Position numbers and translations under genes: made by a program. This document shows, piece by piece, positions 14,945 to 23,606 of a DNA stretch of 64,000 bases (the stretch's first letter is position 1; each line of letters starts with the position of its first letter). The notes beneath the pieces are model-generated. The model was given only the letters and a program-made list of their open reading frames with translations, was not told the origin of the DNA and did not search any database. Origin of the DNA: Bacteroidales bacterium (GTDB taxonomy: Bacteria > Bacteroidota > Bacteroidia > Bacteroidales > UBA932); the NCBI GenBank assembly GCA_012510445.1, contig JAAZIA010000045.1, positions 19,048 to 83,047 of the forward strand. Reading direction: 5' to 3'.

Positions 14945-16141
14945 ATGGAAAGTATTAAACAAATTTTCAAAATAGGAAACGGTCCTTCCAGTTCTCATAC
15001 CATGGCTCCTCGTTGGGCAGCCTTGGAATTTGCCTCAAGAAATCCGGAAGCAGCCGCTTTTTCTGTGACTTTGTACGGCAGCTTGGCGGCTACCGGAAAA
15101 GGACACTATACAGATAGGTCTTTAGAAGAAGCTTTTGCTCCCAAACACGTAGAGATTTTTTGGGACTACCATACCGTACTGAAACAACATCCCAACGGGA
15201 TGGAGTTCAAAGCACTGGACCAAGAAAAGAACGTTTTGGACACGTGGCTTACCTTTAGTATTGGCGGAGGAGACCTTTCAGATACGGGCAAAAGAAAAGC
15301 ACATAAAACCATATATCCTCTGAATAAAATGGCAGATATTTTAACGTACTGTCAAGAAAAAGGGCTGCATTTTTGGGAATACGTAGCCATGCACGAAGAG
15401 GAAGATTTATGGGATTACCTTGACGAGGTATGGCAAACCATGAAAGCTGCCATACGCAGAGGCTTACAAAACGAGGGAGTACTTCCCGGACCGCTCCACC
15501 TGGCGCGCAGGGCTGCTTCTTATTACATCAAAGCACAAGGTTACAAAGGTTCTATGCAAAGAAGGGCTATGGCTTTTTCGTATGCCCTTGCCGTAGCAGA
15601 AGAAAATGCAGAAGGCACAAAAATTGTGACAGCCCCTACTTGCGGCAGTTGCGGAGTAATACCTTCTGTACTGTATTTAAATCAAACTTCCTACAATTTC
15701 CCGGAAAGCCGTATATTACGCGCCCTTGCTACTGCAGGGCTTATTGGGACGCTTATTAAGCATAATGCTTCCATATCGGGGGCCGAGGTAGGTTGCCAGG
15801 GAGAGATTGGCTCGGCCTGTTCTATGTCAGCCGCAGCAGCCGTACAGCTTTTTGGAGGAAGCATTGCTCAGGCAGAGTATGCAGCCAGCATAGGCATGGA
15901 ACATTTTTTGGGGCTTACTTGTGACCCCATTCACGGGTTGGTTCAAATACCGTGTATTGAAAGAAATGCTTTTGGAGCCACCCGTGCCATTGATGCCAAT
16001 ATGTACGCTTTACTCTCTGACGGTACACATAGAGTAAGCTTTGATACCATTATAGAAGTGATGAAAAGAACGGGTCACGACCTGCCTTCTATATACAAAG
16101 AAACGTCGGAGGGAGGGCTGGCCATTGTGTCTAATACATGA
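14945..16141 (+). CDS. sdaA: L-serine ammonia-lyase (serine dehydratase), iron-sulfur type
   Basis: 398 residues in one chain, joining the beta-type N-terminal domain (FKIGNGPSSSHTMAPRWAA, with YGSLAATGKGHYTDRS) to the alpha-type catalytic domain. Cysteines expected to hold the [4Fe-4S] cluster are visible in APTCGSCGVIPS, SACSMSAAAA and GLTCDPIHGLVQIPCIERN. It converts L-serine to pyruvate and ammonia. It is monocistronic or leads into thioredoxin after 50 bases. Shorter than the E. coli enzyme, as is usual in Bacteroidetes. Confidence 0.93.
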   Translation: MESIKQIFKIGNGPSSSHTMAPRWAALEFASRNPEAAAFSVTLYGSLAATGKGHYTDRSLEEAFAPKHVEIFWDYHTVLKQHPNGMEFKALDQEKNVLDTWLTFSIGGGDLSDTGKRKAHKTIYPLNKMADILTYCQEKGLHFWEYVAMHEEEDLWDYLDEVWQTMKAAIRRGLQNEGVLPGPLHLARRAASYYIKAQGYKGSMQRRAMAFSYALAVAEENAEGTKIVTAPTCGSCGVIPSVLYLNQTSYNFPESRILRALATAGLIGTLIKHNASISGAEVGCQGEIGSACSMSAAAAVQLFGGSIAQAEYAASIGMEHFLGLTCDPIHGLVQIPCIERNAFGATRAIDANMYALLSDGTHRVSFDTIIEVMKRTGHDLPSIYKETSEGGLAIVSNT

Positions 16142-16191
16142 TTTTTTATAAATTTACAAAAAATAGTATCAGTATTAAAAGTTAAAAGATT

Positions 16192-16515
16192 ATGAGTCAA
16201 ATAGTAACGGATGATAATTTTAATTCGGTAGTATTAAAGTCAACGGTACCTGTTTTGGTTGACTTTTGGGCTGAATGGTGCGGCCCCTGTCGTCAGATTT
16301 CTCCCATGGTTGACGAATTGTCACAGGAAATGGAAGGAAAGATCTTAGTATGCAAATGCGATGTAGATCAGGCTACGGAAGTGCCTGCAAAATATATGAT
16401 TCGCAGCATCCCTACCTTGCTTTTCTTTAAAAACGGAGAGCTTGTCCACAAGATTGTAGGAGCTACCAATAAACAGACCATTCAAGAAAAATTGAATTCT
16501 CTAATAAACGAATGA
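16192..16515 (+). CDS. trxA: Thioredoxin
   Basis: 107 residues with the active site WCGPC (29-33) in VDFWAEWCGPCRQISPMVDEL and the cis-Pro in RSIPTLLFFKNGE. A standard cytoplasmic disulfide reductase of classical length. One base separates it from the following beta-barrel gene, so they are probably co-transcribed. Confidence 0.96.
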   Translation: MSQIVTDDNFNSVVLKSTVPVLVDFWAEWCGPCRQISPMVDELSQEMEGKILVCKCDVDQATEVPAKYMIRSIPTLLFFKNGELVHKIVGATNKQTIQEKLNSLINE

Positions 16516-16516
16516 T

Positions 16517-17134
16517 ATGAAAAAACACGTGATTACGTTCGTACTTTTGTTAGGACTAAGTACGGCAGCCCTGGCACAGGGCAGCTTTGTAGTAAAAGCA
16601 GGATTAAACTTCAACAAACTCCAGGATATTCAGGTAGGTAATGCAGAAGAAGCGTGGCAAGCCCAAACCGGATTTCATGCGGGAATAGGTGGTCAATACA
16701 GAATTCCGCTTATTGGACTTTCCTTCCAACCGGAAATTCTATACAGCCGTGTGCGTACAGATTTGGTAGGAGCCCCGGTAGGTCAGGATTCTTACGGCTT
16801 TAGGATTGATTACCTTGAGGTTCCCTTGAACATGCAGTTGGGAATCAATATACTTTTCCTGCGTCCCTATGTATTTGCAGCACCTTACGTAAGGTACGCT
16901 CTGTTTAAAGGAGACCTGCTGGAACATGTAGACTGGAAGAACCTTAACCGGCTGGATTACGGATTTAGTCTGGGAGCCGGTTTAGAAATCTGGAAATTAC
17001 AAATCTCGGGGAAATACAATTGGAGCTTTGGAAAATTGGCAAGAGGCGGAAGCTTACGTATTGATACGGATGATTGGAAGCTTGGGAACTCCAATATGAG
17101 AGGATTTGAATTATCCGTTGCTGTTCTCTTTTAA
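16517..17134 (+). CDS. Outer-membrane beta-barrel protein, PorT-like
   Basis: 205 residues, signal peptide 1-20 (ends ALAQG), then alternating hydrophobic strands (FVVKAGLNFNKLQ, GFHAGIGGQYRIPLIGLSFQPEILYSR, LEVPLNMQLGINIL, and a C-terminal strand ending in Phe). This pattern is that of small Bacteroidetes barrels of the PorT/outer-membrane beta-barrel superfamily. I cannot say whether it is PorT itself, which serves type IX secretion. It is placed between thioredoxin and a prenyl synthase, 3 bases before the latter. Confidence 0.75.
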   Translation: MKKHVITFVLLLGLSTAALAQGSFVVKAGLNFNKLQDIQVGNAEEAWQAQTGFHAGIGGQYRIPLIGLSFQPEILYSRVRTDLVGAPVGQDSYGFRIDYLEVPLNMQLGINILFLRPYVFAAPYVRYALFKGDLLEHVDWKNLNRLDYGFSLGAGLEIWKLQISGKYNWSFGKLARGGSLRIDTDDWKLGNSNMRGFELSVAVLF

Positions 17135-17137
17135 TAC

Positions 17138-18082
17138 ATGAAAGATGCTATGGATTGGGTAAGGCAGTCTCTGGGGGCTGATTGGATGGCTTTTGAAAAC
17201 ATATTAAAAACAGCCCTGGACACTCCGCATGCTCTACTAACTACCATAGATCAATACATTCTTAACAGGCCCGGTAAACAGATAAGGCCTGCTTTGGCTT
17301 TGTCTGCAGCAGGCGTATGTGGTACTCCGGGCCCGCTAAGCCATGCCGTAGCTGCCATAGCAGAAATGATTCATACGGCATCGCTCCTGCACGACGACGT
17401 GGCAGACAACGCTCAGACACGCCGTGGGAAAGAAAGCGTACAAAAACAGTTTGGTCCGCGAGCGGCCATTATGTTGGGGGATTTCTGGTTGGCCAGGGCT
17501 TTGCAAATTTTAATACAACATAATGGAACTCACTTGCTTCCCCTGTATGCCAATGTTATTGAAGACCTTAGTGAGGGGGAAATTTTTCAAATGGAAAAGG
17601 CGAAAACATTGGATATAACGTTGGCAGACTACTATACTGTCTGTAAAAAGAAGACGGCTTCTTTGTTCCATGTGTCGGTCATGTCCGGCGTGCTGTCCGT
17701 TCCCAATTCATCAACAACAGAAACTTATCGTCCCTTTTTAAGCCGAGCAGCCTACCATATGGGTATGGCTTTTCAAATTAGGGACGACCTGGCAGATGTA
17801 ACGCAAGACCTTGCCGAGGCAAAAATCACCTTGCCTCTCTTAGGTGCCTTGCGCCAAGCAGGAGACGAACGTTTTAGACCGCAAGTAATTCTGTGGATAC
17901 GCAGTTTGGAAAAAGAAGACCTTACGGCCCATGATCAACTGATATCTTTTATAAAAGACCATAAAGGAAGAGAGTATGCCCAAAAGGTATTTAATCACCA
18001 TAAAGAACAGGCCCGGGAACGGATCGGTCACCTTCCCAACTCTGTTTGGAAAGAGTGCCTGCTAACCATTTCAGATATGTAA
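17138..18082 (+). CDS. Long-chain polyprenyl diphosphate synthase
   Basis: 314 residues. Family motifs: GKQIRPALALSAAG, the first aspartate-rich motif in LLHDDVADNAQTRRGKESV, GDFWLARAL, and the second in FQIRDDLADV. It condenses isopentenyl diphosphate units into a long prenyl chain, most likely for menaquinone. The exact chain length cannot be read with confidence. The second motif is DDLAD rather than the common DD.LD.TG form, an acceptable variant. Starts 3 bases after the barrel gene. Confidence 0.88.
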   Translation: MKDAMDWVRQSLGADWMAFENILKTALDTPHALLTTIDQYILNRPGKQIRPALALSAAGVCGTPGPLSHAVAAIAEMIHTASLLHDDVADNAQTRRGKESVQKQFGPRAAIMLGDFWLARALQILIQHNGTHLLPLYANVIEDLSEGEIFQMEKAKTLDITLADYYTVCKKKTASLFHVSVMSGVLSVPNSSTTETYRPFLSRAAYHMGMAFQIRDDLADVTQDLAEAKITLPLLGALRQAGDERFRPQVILWIRSLEKEDLTAHDQLISFIKDHKGREYAQKVFNHHKEQARERIGHLPNSVWKECLLTISDM

Positions 18083-18093
18083 CGGGTTATTAA

Positions 18094-19272
18094 ATGAACA
18101 GCATACAAAACTTCTTTACTACGCAAAGTGTTTCCTCTACTTTGCTCTACTTGAGCCTTACTGTCTTTACCGGAGCCTTGCTTGGGAAGATTAAGTATAA
18201 AGGCATTGGCTTTGGGGCGGCGGGTGTATTGTTTACAGGCATACTCATTGCCCATTTTGGCGCTCCTATAGATGTACAAACGTTGCACTTTGCACGTGAT
18301 TTTGGACTCATTTTCTTTGTGTACAGTATAGGGCTGAGCATGGGACCGCGTTTCTTTTCTTCATTCAAAAAAGACGGTTTGCTACTGAATATACTGGCAG
18401 TAGTCATAGTGTTGGGAGGGTTTGGGATAGCTCTTTTGATTTATCGCTTTACCGGTATATCGCGTATTGCCGTTGCGGGGATTATGTGTGGCGCAGTAAC
18501 CAATACACCTAGCCTGGGGGCTGCTCAGGAGGTGCTTGCCGGTCAAGGGGCAAGTGAGGCTGCCATTGCTCAAACAGGCATGGCGTATGCCAGTACTTAT
18601 CCGTTTGGAGTTTTGGGAGTTATTCTTTCTATGGTGTTGCTAAGGGTATTTTTTAAGATAAAAATAGACCGTGAAATACAGAAATGCACAGACTATCCTA
18701 ACGGGGCTCAAGCAAAGAAAGAGACTTGGGAAGCTCCTAGTATTCTCTTGCTTTTTCTTGGAATATTTATAGGAGTATTGGTGGGCAGCATTCCTATCTT
18801 TTTCCCCGGTTTGCCGGCACCTGCCAAATTAGGACTTGCCGGAGGCCCTTTGTTAGTGGCCATTCTTTTGGGGCATAAGGGACGCATTGGTAAAGTGAAT
18901 TTTCACATGAGTCCACAAGTCATTTTTTTTATGCGTGATCTGGGTATTCTTCTCTTTCTCTCTTGCGTAGGACTGCTTTCCGGTGGGACGTTTGTAGAGA
19001 CTATACTAAGCGGAGGATGGCAATGGATGCTGTACGGGACTGCCGTTACATTTATTCCTGTTATGGTTGTAGGTGTTATTGCCCGCCTAATGAAAGTAAA
19101 TTACCTTAAAATATGCGGTATGCTGGGAGGGGCCACGACCAATCCGCCTGCATTGGATTTTATCAATGGTATTGCTCCCGTTCAGGCACAGGCTGCGGCT
19201 TATGCTATGGTATATCCCCTGGCCATGCTTCTTAGAATTCTTCTGGTTCAGGTTTTTATTCTTGTAACGTAG
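18094..19272 (+). CDS. AspT/YidE-type membrane transporter lacking the central RCK domains
   Basis: 392 residues made of two related membrane halves. Each has the family signature: GIMCGAVTNTPSLGAAQEVL in the first half, GMLGGATTNPPALDF in the second. Homologues of the aspartate:alanine exchanger family are normally around 550 residues with two cytoplasmic TrkA-C (RCK) domains between the halves; here only about 30 residues (DREIQKCTDYPNGAQAKKET) connect them. The membrane parts look intact. The substrate is unknown. It ends convergently with trmB, overlapping it by 17 bases. Confidence 0.8.
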   Translation: MNSIQNFFTTQSVSSTLLYLSLTVFTGALLGKIKYKGIGFGAAGVLFTGILIAHFGAPIDVQTLHFARDFGLIFFVYSIGLSMGPRFFSSFKKDGLLLNILAVVIVLGGFGIALLIYRFTGISRIAVAGIMCGAVTNTPSLGAAQEVLAGQGASEAAIAQTGMAYASTYPFGVLGVILSMVLLRVFFKIKIDREIQKCTDYPNGAQAKKETWEAPSILLLFLGIFIGVLVGSIPIFFPGLPAPAKLGLAGGPLLVAILLGHKGRIGKVNFHMSPQVIFFMRDLGILLFLSCVGLLSGGTFVETILSGGWQWMLYGTAVTFIPVMVVGVIARLMKVNYLKICGMLGGATTNPPALDFINGIAPVQAQAAAYAMVYPLAMLLRILLVQVFILVT

Positions 19273-19957
19273 CAATACCTTGCCCTGTCTTTATTGAAAA
19301 CTTGAGGTATGTGATGGGCTTTCCTTCGGCAAGAAACATTTCTTCGTAGAAGGTACGCACAGCTATCAGAGGGTCTGTACTTTGGCGACCGCTGCCGTAA
19401 ATGTCAGTGTCTGCCTCTAACAGCTGCATCCCCTCCCACTCTTCTACTACTTGTCGCGTATAATCGTGCAATGGGCGACTGTCTGTTTTCAGGTGGATGA
19501 TGGCATCCGGTTGTAGAAAGGTAAGGTATCTATTTAAAAACCCGGGCGAGGTCAACCTTTTCTTTTCTTTTTTAGGCTGAGGGTCGGGAAAAGTAATCCA
19601 GATTTCCGAGACTTCTCCCGCAGCAAAAAAGCTTTCAATCAGTTCAATACGTGTGCGAATGAAAGCCACGTTTTCAATCTTTTTTTCCAGAGCTGTTTTG
19701 GCCCCTCGCCACAGACGAGCCCCTTTTATATCTATACCAATGAAGTTTTTTCGTTTATGATGCTCGGCCAAGGCCAGGGTGTACTCGCCTTTTCCACATC
19801 CCAGTTCCAGAACAATGGGATGATTGTTCTTAAAGACTTTTTGAGTCCAATGCCCCTTGAGTGGATAATCTTTCCGGTACACCTCCTGAAAAGAAGGTTC
19901 ATATAAGTTTTTAAAACCTTTGTTTTCCTGAAACCGTTGCAGTTTATTTTTCCCCAT
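19256..19957 (-). CDS. trmB: tRNA (guanine-N7-)-methyltransferase
   Basis: 233 residues. The SAM-binding motif is ELGCGKGEYTLALA, followed by GIDIKGARLWRGAKTA, and the TrmB-specific ITFPDPQPKKEKKRLTSPGFL, with HLKTDS later. The enzyme makes m7G46 in the variable loop of many tRNAs. Its start overlaps the gldH stop by 14 bases, so it is probably translated from the same message as ricT and gldH. Confidence 0.95.
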   Translation of the reverse strand: MGKNKLQRFQENKGFKNLYEPSFQEVYRKDYPLKGHWTQKVFKNNHPIVLELGCGKGEYTLALAEHHKRKNFIGIDIKGARLWRGAKTALEKKIENVAFIRTRIELIESFFAAGEVSEIWITFPDPQPKKEKKRLTSPGFLNRYLTFLQPDAIIHLKTDSRPLHDYTRQVVEEWEGMQLLEADTDIYGSGRQSTDPLIAVRTFYEEMFLAEGKPITYLKFSIKTGQGIATLQE

Positions 19958-20435
19958 TCTCTTGCATTTTCATAAGGATGCCTGCTTTAAGCAACCCTCG
20001 TAATGAGGCTTGCGGCATATTATGTTCCATCTGCCAGTAAAAAACAGAATCGCTTGCCCAAATTCCGTCTGTATTGACGGGAAGCCTGTAATCCAAAAAT
20101 TGGCCCGAACGGAGGGCTTGTTGCGGAAGCAGCGGTAACCACAACGTGTCTGTGGATGGTTGTCCGCGGGCAGAAGAAAGTGCCTCGGGCGCGTATGTTA
20201 GTACAACAGACAGGTAATCGTAAGGATATTCTTTACTTACCCTAAGGTCCAGAAAGACACAATAGCGGGTATTAAGTTGTGGTAAAGACAGTTGTAGGGT
20301 AAGCTTATGCCCCTTTTCCCAGACAGCAGGAACAACCAATTCCCTTTGAGCAGAAGAGGGAGCAGAGCAACCGGTATGCAGGAACAACAGGCTTGCTAAA
20401 ACGGCAAAAAACCATTTATGATTTTTAAGAAACAT
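19944..20435 (-). CDS. gldH: Gliding-motility lipoprotein GldH
   Basis: 163 residues from the ATG at 20435, giving a signal peptide ending LLFLHTGC (lipidated Cys about 23). The longer frame to 20501 adds a charged stretch before the signal and is rejected. The body (NTRYCVFLDLRVSKEYPYDYLSVVL) fits the GldH family of Bacteroidetes lipoproteins needed for gliding in Flavobacterium; in non-gliding Bacteroidales the protein is kept with an unclear envelope role. The neighbourhood holB - ricT - gldH is typical for the phylum and supports the call. Confidence 0.8.
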   Translation of the reverse strand: MFLKNHKWFFAVLASLLFLHTGCSAPSSAQRELVVPAVWEKGHKLTLQLSLPQLNTRYCVFLDLRVSKEYPYDYLSVVLTYAPEALSSARGQPSTDTLWLPLLPQQALRSGQFLDYRLPVNTDGIWASDSVFYWQMEHNMPQASLRGLLKAGILMKMQENGEK

Positions 20436-21582
20436 TTTTTCTTTGGCCGGATTTTCTTCTTTTGTTTCTGCCCTTACTCTTACTCTTGCTTTTCTTATCA
20501 AAACGCGTGATGCTCTCTTCTCCTGCTGAGGATCTGAAATTGTTCTTTTCCTCTATGGCCTTATCTTTGATGCGGAGCGAAGGTACTTTTTCTCCTTTGT
20601 TGTTGGCGGCCAACATCTCTTTTACTTTTTTGGCAGGTACCGGCTGCATATTGGCCATGCTTTGTTTGTCGTAGCTAAACCACATAGTACCTTTAAGCAC
20701 ATCTGTCTTAACAAGATAAATGAGGCCGTCTTCTGTTTCTATGGGATGGGTAACTTCCGGAATTTCTTTTAAAGCATCTATGTAAACAGGAGTCTCGTAA
20801 TCTATGCAGCATTTAAGCTTGGAACATTGGCCTGCCAACTTTTGCGGATTTAAAGAAAGGTCTTGAATTCGGGCTGCTTGTGTAGTGACAGAATTAAAAT
20901 CTGCCATCCAGCGACTGCAACACAATTCCCGTCCGCAAACTCCAATGCCGCCAATCAATCCGGCTTCTTGACGCGCACCAAATTGCCTCATTTCTATACG
21001 AATACAAAACTCAGAGGCAAACAACTTAATGAGCTTTCTGAAATCAATCCTTTCGTCTGCGATGTAATAGAAAATGGCTTTGGTTCCGTCTCCTTGGAAT
21101 TCCACATCTCCAATTTTCATTTGCAAATTCTCCGAGGCTGCAATTTGTCGTGCACGAATCATCACCTGATATTCTCTGGCAATGGCCTCTTGCCATTTTT
21201 CAAGGTCCAGCAGTTTGGCTTTCCTGTAAATTTTTTTGAACTCGTATGTTTCCGGATTCAAGTTGTGGCGTTTCATCTGTTTTAAAACAAGAGGACCTGC
21301 CAAGTCTATAAACCCAATATCATGTCCCGTAGTCGCTTCTACGGCAACCAGGTCGCCTACCTTTAAGGGCATTTGGGAAGCGTTTCGGTAATATCCTTTA
21401 TGGGTATTTTTAAAGCGCACCTCAAACAGATCGTCACACTTAGGATCTTGTAAGCCTTCCAGCCAATCATAGGTGGCCAGTTTGCTGCAACTCTGTGTCA
21501 TATCACACCTAAGGTCTCCCATAGGTGTTCTTTCCACCAGGCATCCGCGTGAACAATCGTATACTATATTTTTAGTTTCCAT
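20425..21582 (-). CDS. PSP1 C-terminal domain protein (RicT/YaaT-like)
   Basis: 385 residues. The PSP1 C-terminal core is clear (KVGDLVAVEATTGHDIGFIDLAGPLVL, KIYRKAKLLDLEKW, YYIADERIDFRKLIKLFASEFCIRIEMRQFGARQEAGLIGGIGVCGRELCCS). Conserved cysteines in CGRELCC, CSKLKCCIDYE and near the N terminus (CDMTQSCSKL) could bind a metal or an Fe-S cluster, as shown for Bacillus RicT in the RNA-processing Ric complex. The extreme C terminus is a Lys/Arg-rich tail (about 355-385), which may contact RNA. It overlaps gldH by 11 bases and follows holB by 11 bases. Confidence 0.88.
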   Translation of the reverse strand: METKNIVYDCSRGCLVERTPMGDLRCDMTQSCSKLATYDWLEGLQDPKCDDLFEVRFKNTHKGYYRNASQMPLKVGDLVAVEATTGHDIGFIDLAGPLVLKQMKRHNLNPETYEFKKIYRKAKLLDLEKWQEAIAREYQVMIRARQIAASENLQMKIGDVEFQGDGTKAIFYYIADERIDFRKLIKLFASEFCIRIEMRQFGARQEAGLIGGIGVCGRELCCSRWMADFNSVTTQAARIQDLSLNPQKLAGQCSKLKCCIDYETPVYIDALKEIPEVTHPIETEDGLIYLVKTDVLKGTMWFSYDKQSMANMQPVPAKKVKEMLAANNKGEKVPSLRIKDKAIEEKNNFRSSAGEESITRFDKKSKSKSKGRNKRRKSGQRKNVS

Positions 21583-21593
21583 GAGTCTGTTGT

Positions 21594-22559
21594 CTATCTC
21601 TGCAAAGATAGGAAAAAGTCAAAAGCCAGTGAACAGAAGAGTATTCTTGAGTTTACGTTGCGCTCCAGCCTTAAGGCTGCTGTATTTAACCGATCACATA
21701 CGCTGGTGAAGAAAGTATCCGACATACGGTCTGCGTATCGTTGTGCTTTGGTTTGCCGGGCAGGGTCTACCCAAGCCAGTGAGGGAACCCCAAGAAAGAC
21801 CATATAATATTGTCGGAGAATTTGCAGCGCATAGCTAATGAATTTCTTTTGTTCTTCTCGTCCCAAGTTAGCCATTTCTTCTGCCCAGTCAATAATACCG
21901 GCAGGCTTTCCGGCTAGGCACAAGTCCAGTAATTTTTCAAGTTGCATATACCCCTCATCGGAAGGAGGAATTTGCCCGGCGGGAGGTACCTGAATATGCA
22001 TGCAACGGCTCCTTATGGTAGGAAGCAATTGATCCGGTCTGTGACTTACCAGCAGAAAGTATGTTCCCGGGGAGGGCTCTTCTAAAATCTTCAGCAACTT
22101 GTTGGCTGCTGCCGGATGCATACGTTCGGGCAACCAAATAAGAATTACCCTGGATCCTCCTTCAAAAGGCTTGTATTTAAGTTTATGTAATAGGTTGGCT
22201 GCCTCGGCCACTCCAATGAGTCCCTGTTTGTTTTCTATATCAATTTTTTTGTACCATTCCTGTTCCGTTATCAGACTGTTTTCAAGCAAGGCTTCTCGCC
22301 ACAAGCTTAAAAAATCATCCGTTACAGGAGCCCTGCCGGCAGGTACGGCAGCCGAACGATTTACCGGAACAACAAAATGAAAGTCGGGGTGAACAAAATT
22401 ATGGGTTTTACGGCATGCGTCACATGTCCCACAAGCTGTATTTTTACCTTCTTTATGGGAACAAAGGATGTATTTAGCCAGCGAGAGGGCCTGCGGTAAA
22501 GCACCTGAGCCCTCTTCTGCACTAAATAATATAGCGTGAGACAAATTGCCTATTCGCAC
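21594..22559 (-). CDS. holB: DNA polymerase III delta-prime-like clamp loader subunit
   Basis: 321 residues from a GTG at 22559. Features: SHAILFSAEEGSGALPQALSLAKYI, the zinc-binding cysteines C-x9-C-x2-C-x2-C (SHKEGKNTACGTCDACRK region), the sensor/arginine-finger zone VILIWLPERMHPAAANKLLKILEEPSPGTYFLLVSH and SRCMHIQVPP. The Walker A lysine is missing (EGSGALP), as is common in delta-prime subunits, which load the sliding clamp with tau/gamma and delta. The usual first 20 or so residues (IIGQ...L region) are absent: the frame is open only to a TAA about 30 bases further up, so the N terminus looks short. It overlaps the upstream TPR gene. Confidence 0.85.
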   Translation of the reverse strand: MRIGNLSHAILFSAEEGSGALPQALSLAKYILCSHKEGKNTACGTCDACRKTHNFVHPDFHFVVPVNRSAAVPAGRAPVTDDFLSLWREALLENSLITEQEWYKKIDIENKQGLIGVAEAANLLHKLKYKPFEGGSRVILIWLPERMHPAAANKLLKILEEPSPGTYFLLVSHRPDQLLPTIRSRCMHIQVPPAGQIPPSDEGYMQLEKLLDLCLAGKPAGIIDWAEEMANLGREEQKKFISYALQILRQYYMVFLGVPSLAWVDPARQTKAQRYADRMSDTFFTSVCDRLNTAALRLERNVNSRILFCSLAFDFFLSLQR

Positions 22560-23497
22560 TTCAGTTCTGTTTTGATCTTGTATTCTGCGATGGATTTAAA
22601 GTTGGGATCGTTTAGTATTTTCTTGTAATAGGTACAAGCGTTTGCTTTGTCTCCTAAGCCTTCATACACAACGGCCAAACGGTAATATGTAGTGTTAATG
22701 TCTTTGGCATTGAGGTCTGCATTCATAACCTTTTCCCATGAGGTAAGAGCTTGTGGGAAACGTTTCAGTTCCATGGCAGCCAAGCCCAACAATTTGTTGG
22801 CCTGTACATTGTCTGCAAATTCGGCAGCTTTTAAAGAAGCTTCGTATACTTGTTCCCATTCTTTATTTTTCTGTGCCCCAACAGCTTGTCTTAAGAAAAT
22901 GGAAGCCAACAACCGATTAGCATTGGCTTCTTGTCCCAATTGTGCGGCGTTTTGTAAAGCCGCAATGGCATTTTCTTCTTGTCCGCTGTTGGCGAAAGCT
23001 TGTCCCAGGCGCAGGCAGGCAATACCGTTGGAAGGATCCAGCTCAAGTACTTTGTTGTAGTTTTCAATAGCGTTTTCAAAATCTTTCTTTCCAAAAGCTT
23101 CGTTAGCTATAATGTAATACACTTTAGACTTAAGGTCGTTTACTTCTTCCGGAATACCTCCTTGACCGTATGCAAAAGCCGTTTCTGCTGCTTTGTCCAG
23201 AAAAGGAAGCGATTCCAAACCTTTTCCACCGGCAGCCAGTTCTTTGGCATGGCGTAAATACAATTGAGGGATGAGGTTTTTACAATCTGTCACCACAGAA
23301 ATACCGTCTTCACCCAAGGCATTACCCAAGTCAAGAGCACGGTTTAAATGTTCAATAGCAGTGACATAATTACCTTCTTGTGCGGCTGTTGCTCCCAGGT
23401 TATACGCTTCAATGGCATCGTTAAGGTCTTGTGCCTGCAAAAAACCTGTGCAAGCGACCACAAGCAAGGTGGCAAATAAAATCCTGATTTTTTTCAT
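22550..23497 (-). CDS. Exported TPR-repeat protein
   Basis: 315 residues with a signal peptide (1-22, ending GFLQAQ) and TPR units across nearly the whole length (AIEAYNLGATAAQEGNYVTAIEHLNRALDLG, AIENYNKVLELDPSNGIACLRLGQAFANSGQEENAIAALQ, and so on). No lipobox, so periplasmic rather than lipidated. It overlaps the holB start by 10 bases. The role is unknown; TPRs suggest a scaffold in envelope assembly. Its promoter is back to back with that of the M16-like gene. Confidence 0.8.
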   Translation of the reverse strand: MKKIRILFATLLVVACTGFLQAQDLNDAIEAYNLGATAAQEGNYVTAIEHLNRALDLGNALGEDGISVVTDCKNLIPQLYLRHAKELAAGGKGLESLPFLDKAAETAFAYGQGGIPEEVNDLKSKVYYIIANEAFGKKDFENAIENYNKVLELDPSNGIACLRLGQAFANSGQEENAIAALQNAAQLGQEANANRLLASIFLRQAVGAQKNKEWEQVYEASLKAAEFADNVQANKLLGLAAMELKRFPQALTSWEKVMNADLNAKDINTTYYRLAVVYEGLGDKANACTYYKKILNDPNFKSIAEYKIKTELKCE

Positions 23498-23550
23498 TTT
23501 TCGTTACCTTAATTTTTGTAAGAGTTATAATTAACTGTTTTTCAAACCAA

Positions 23551-23578
23551 CAAAGGTAGAGCTTTTTTTATACCTTTG
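23551..23578. promoter_or_regulatory. Back-to-back -7 boxes for TPR protein and M16-like gene
   Basis: CAAAGGTA (23551-23558) and TACCTTTG (23571-23578) are exact inverted repeats 12 bases apart, giving a perfect -7 box in each direction. Minus-strand ATG at 23497, plus-strand ATG at 23607. Confidence 0.7.
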
Positions 23579-23606
23579 CAATGGAACCAACTGTAATTTT
23601 TAGGAT

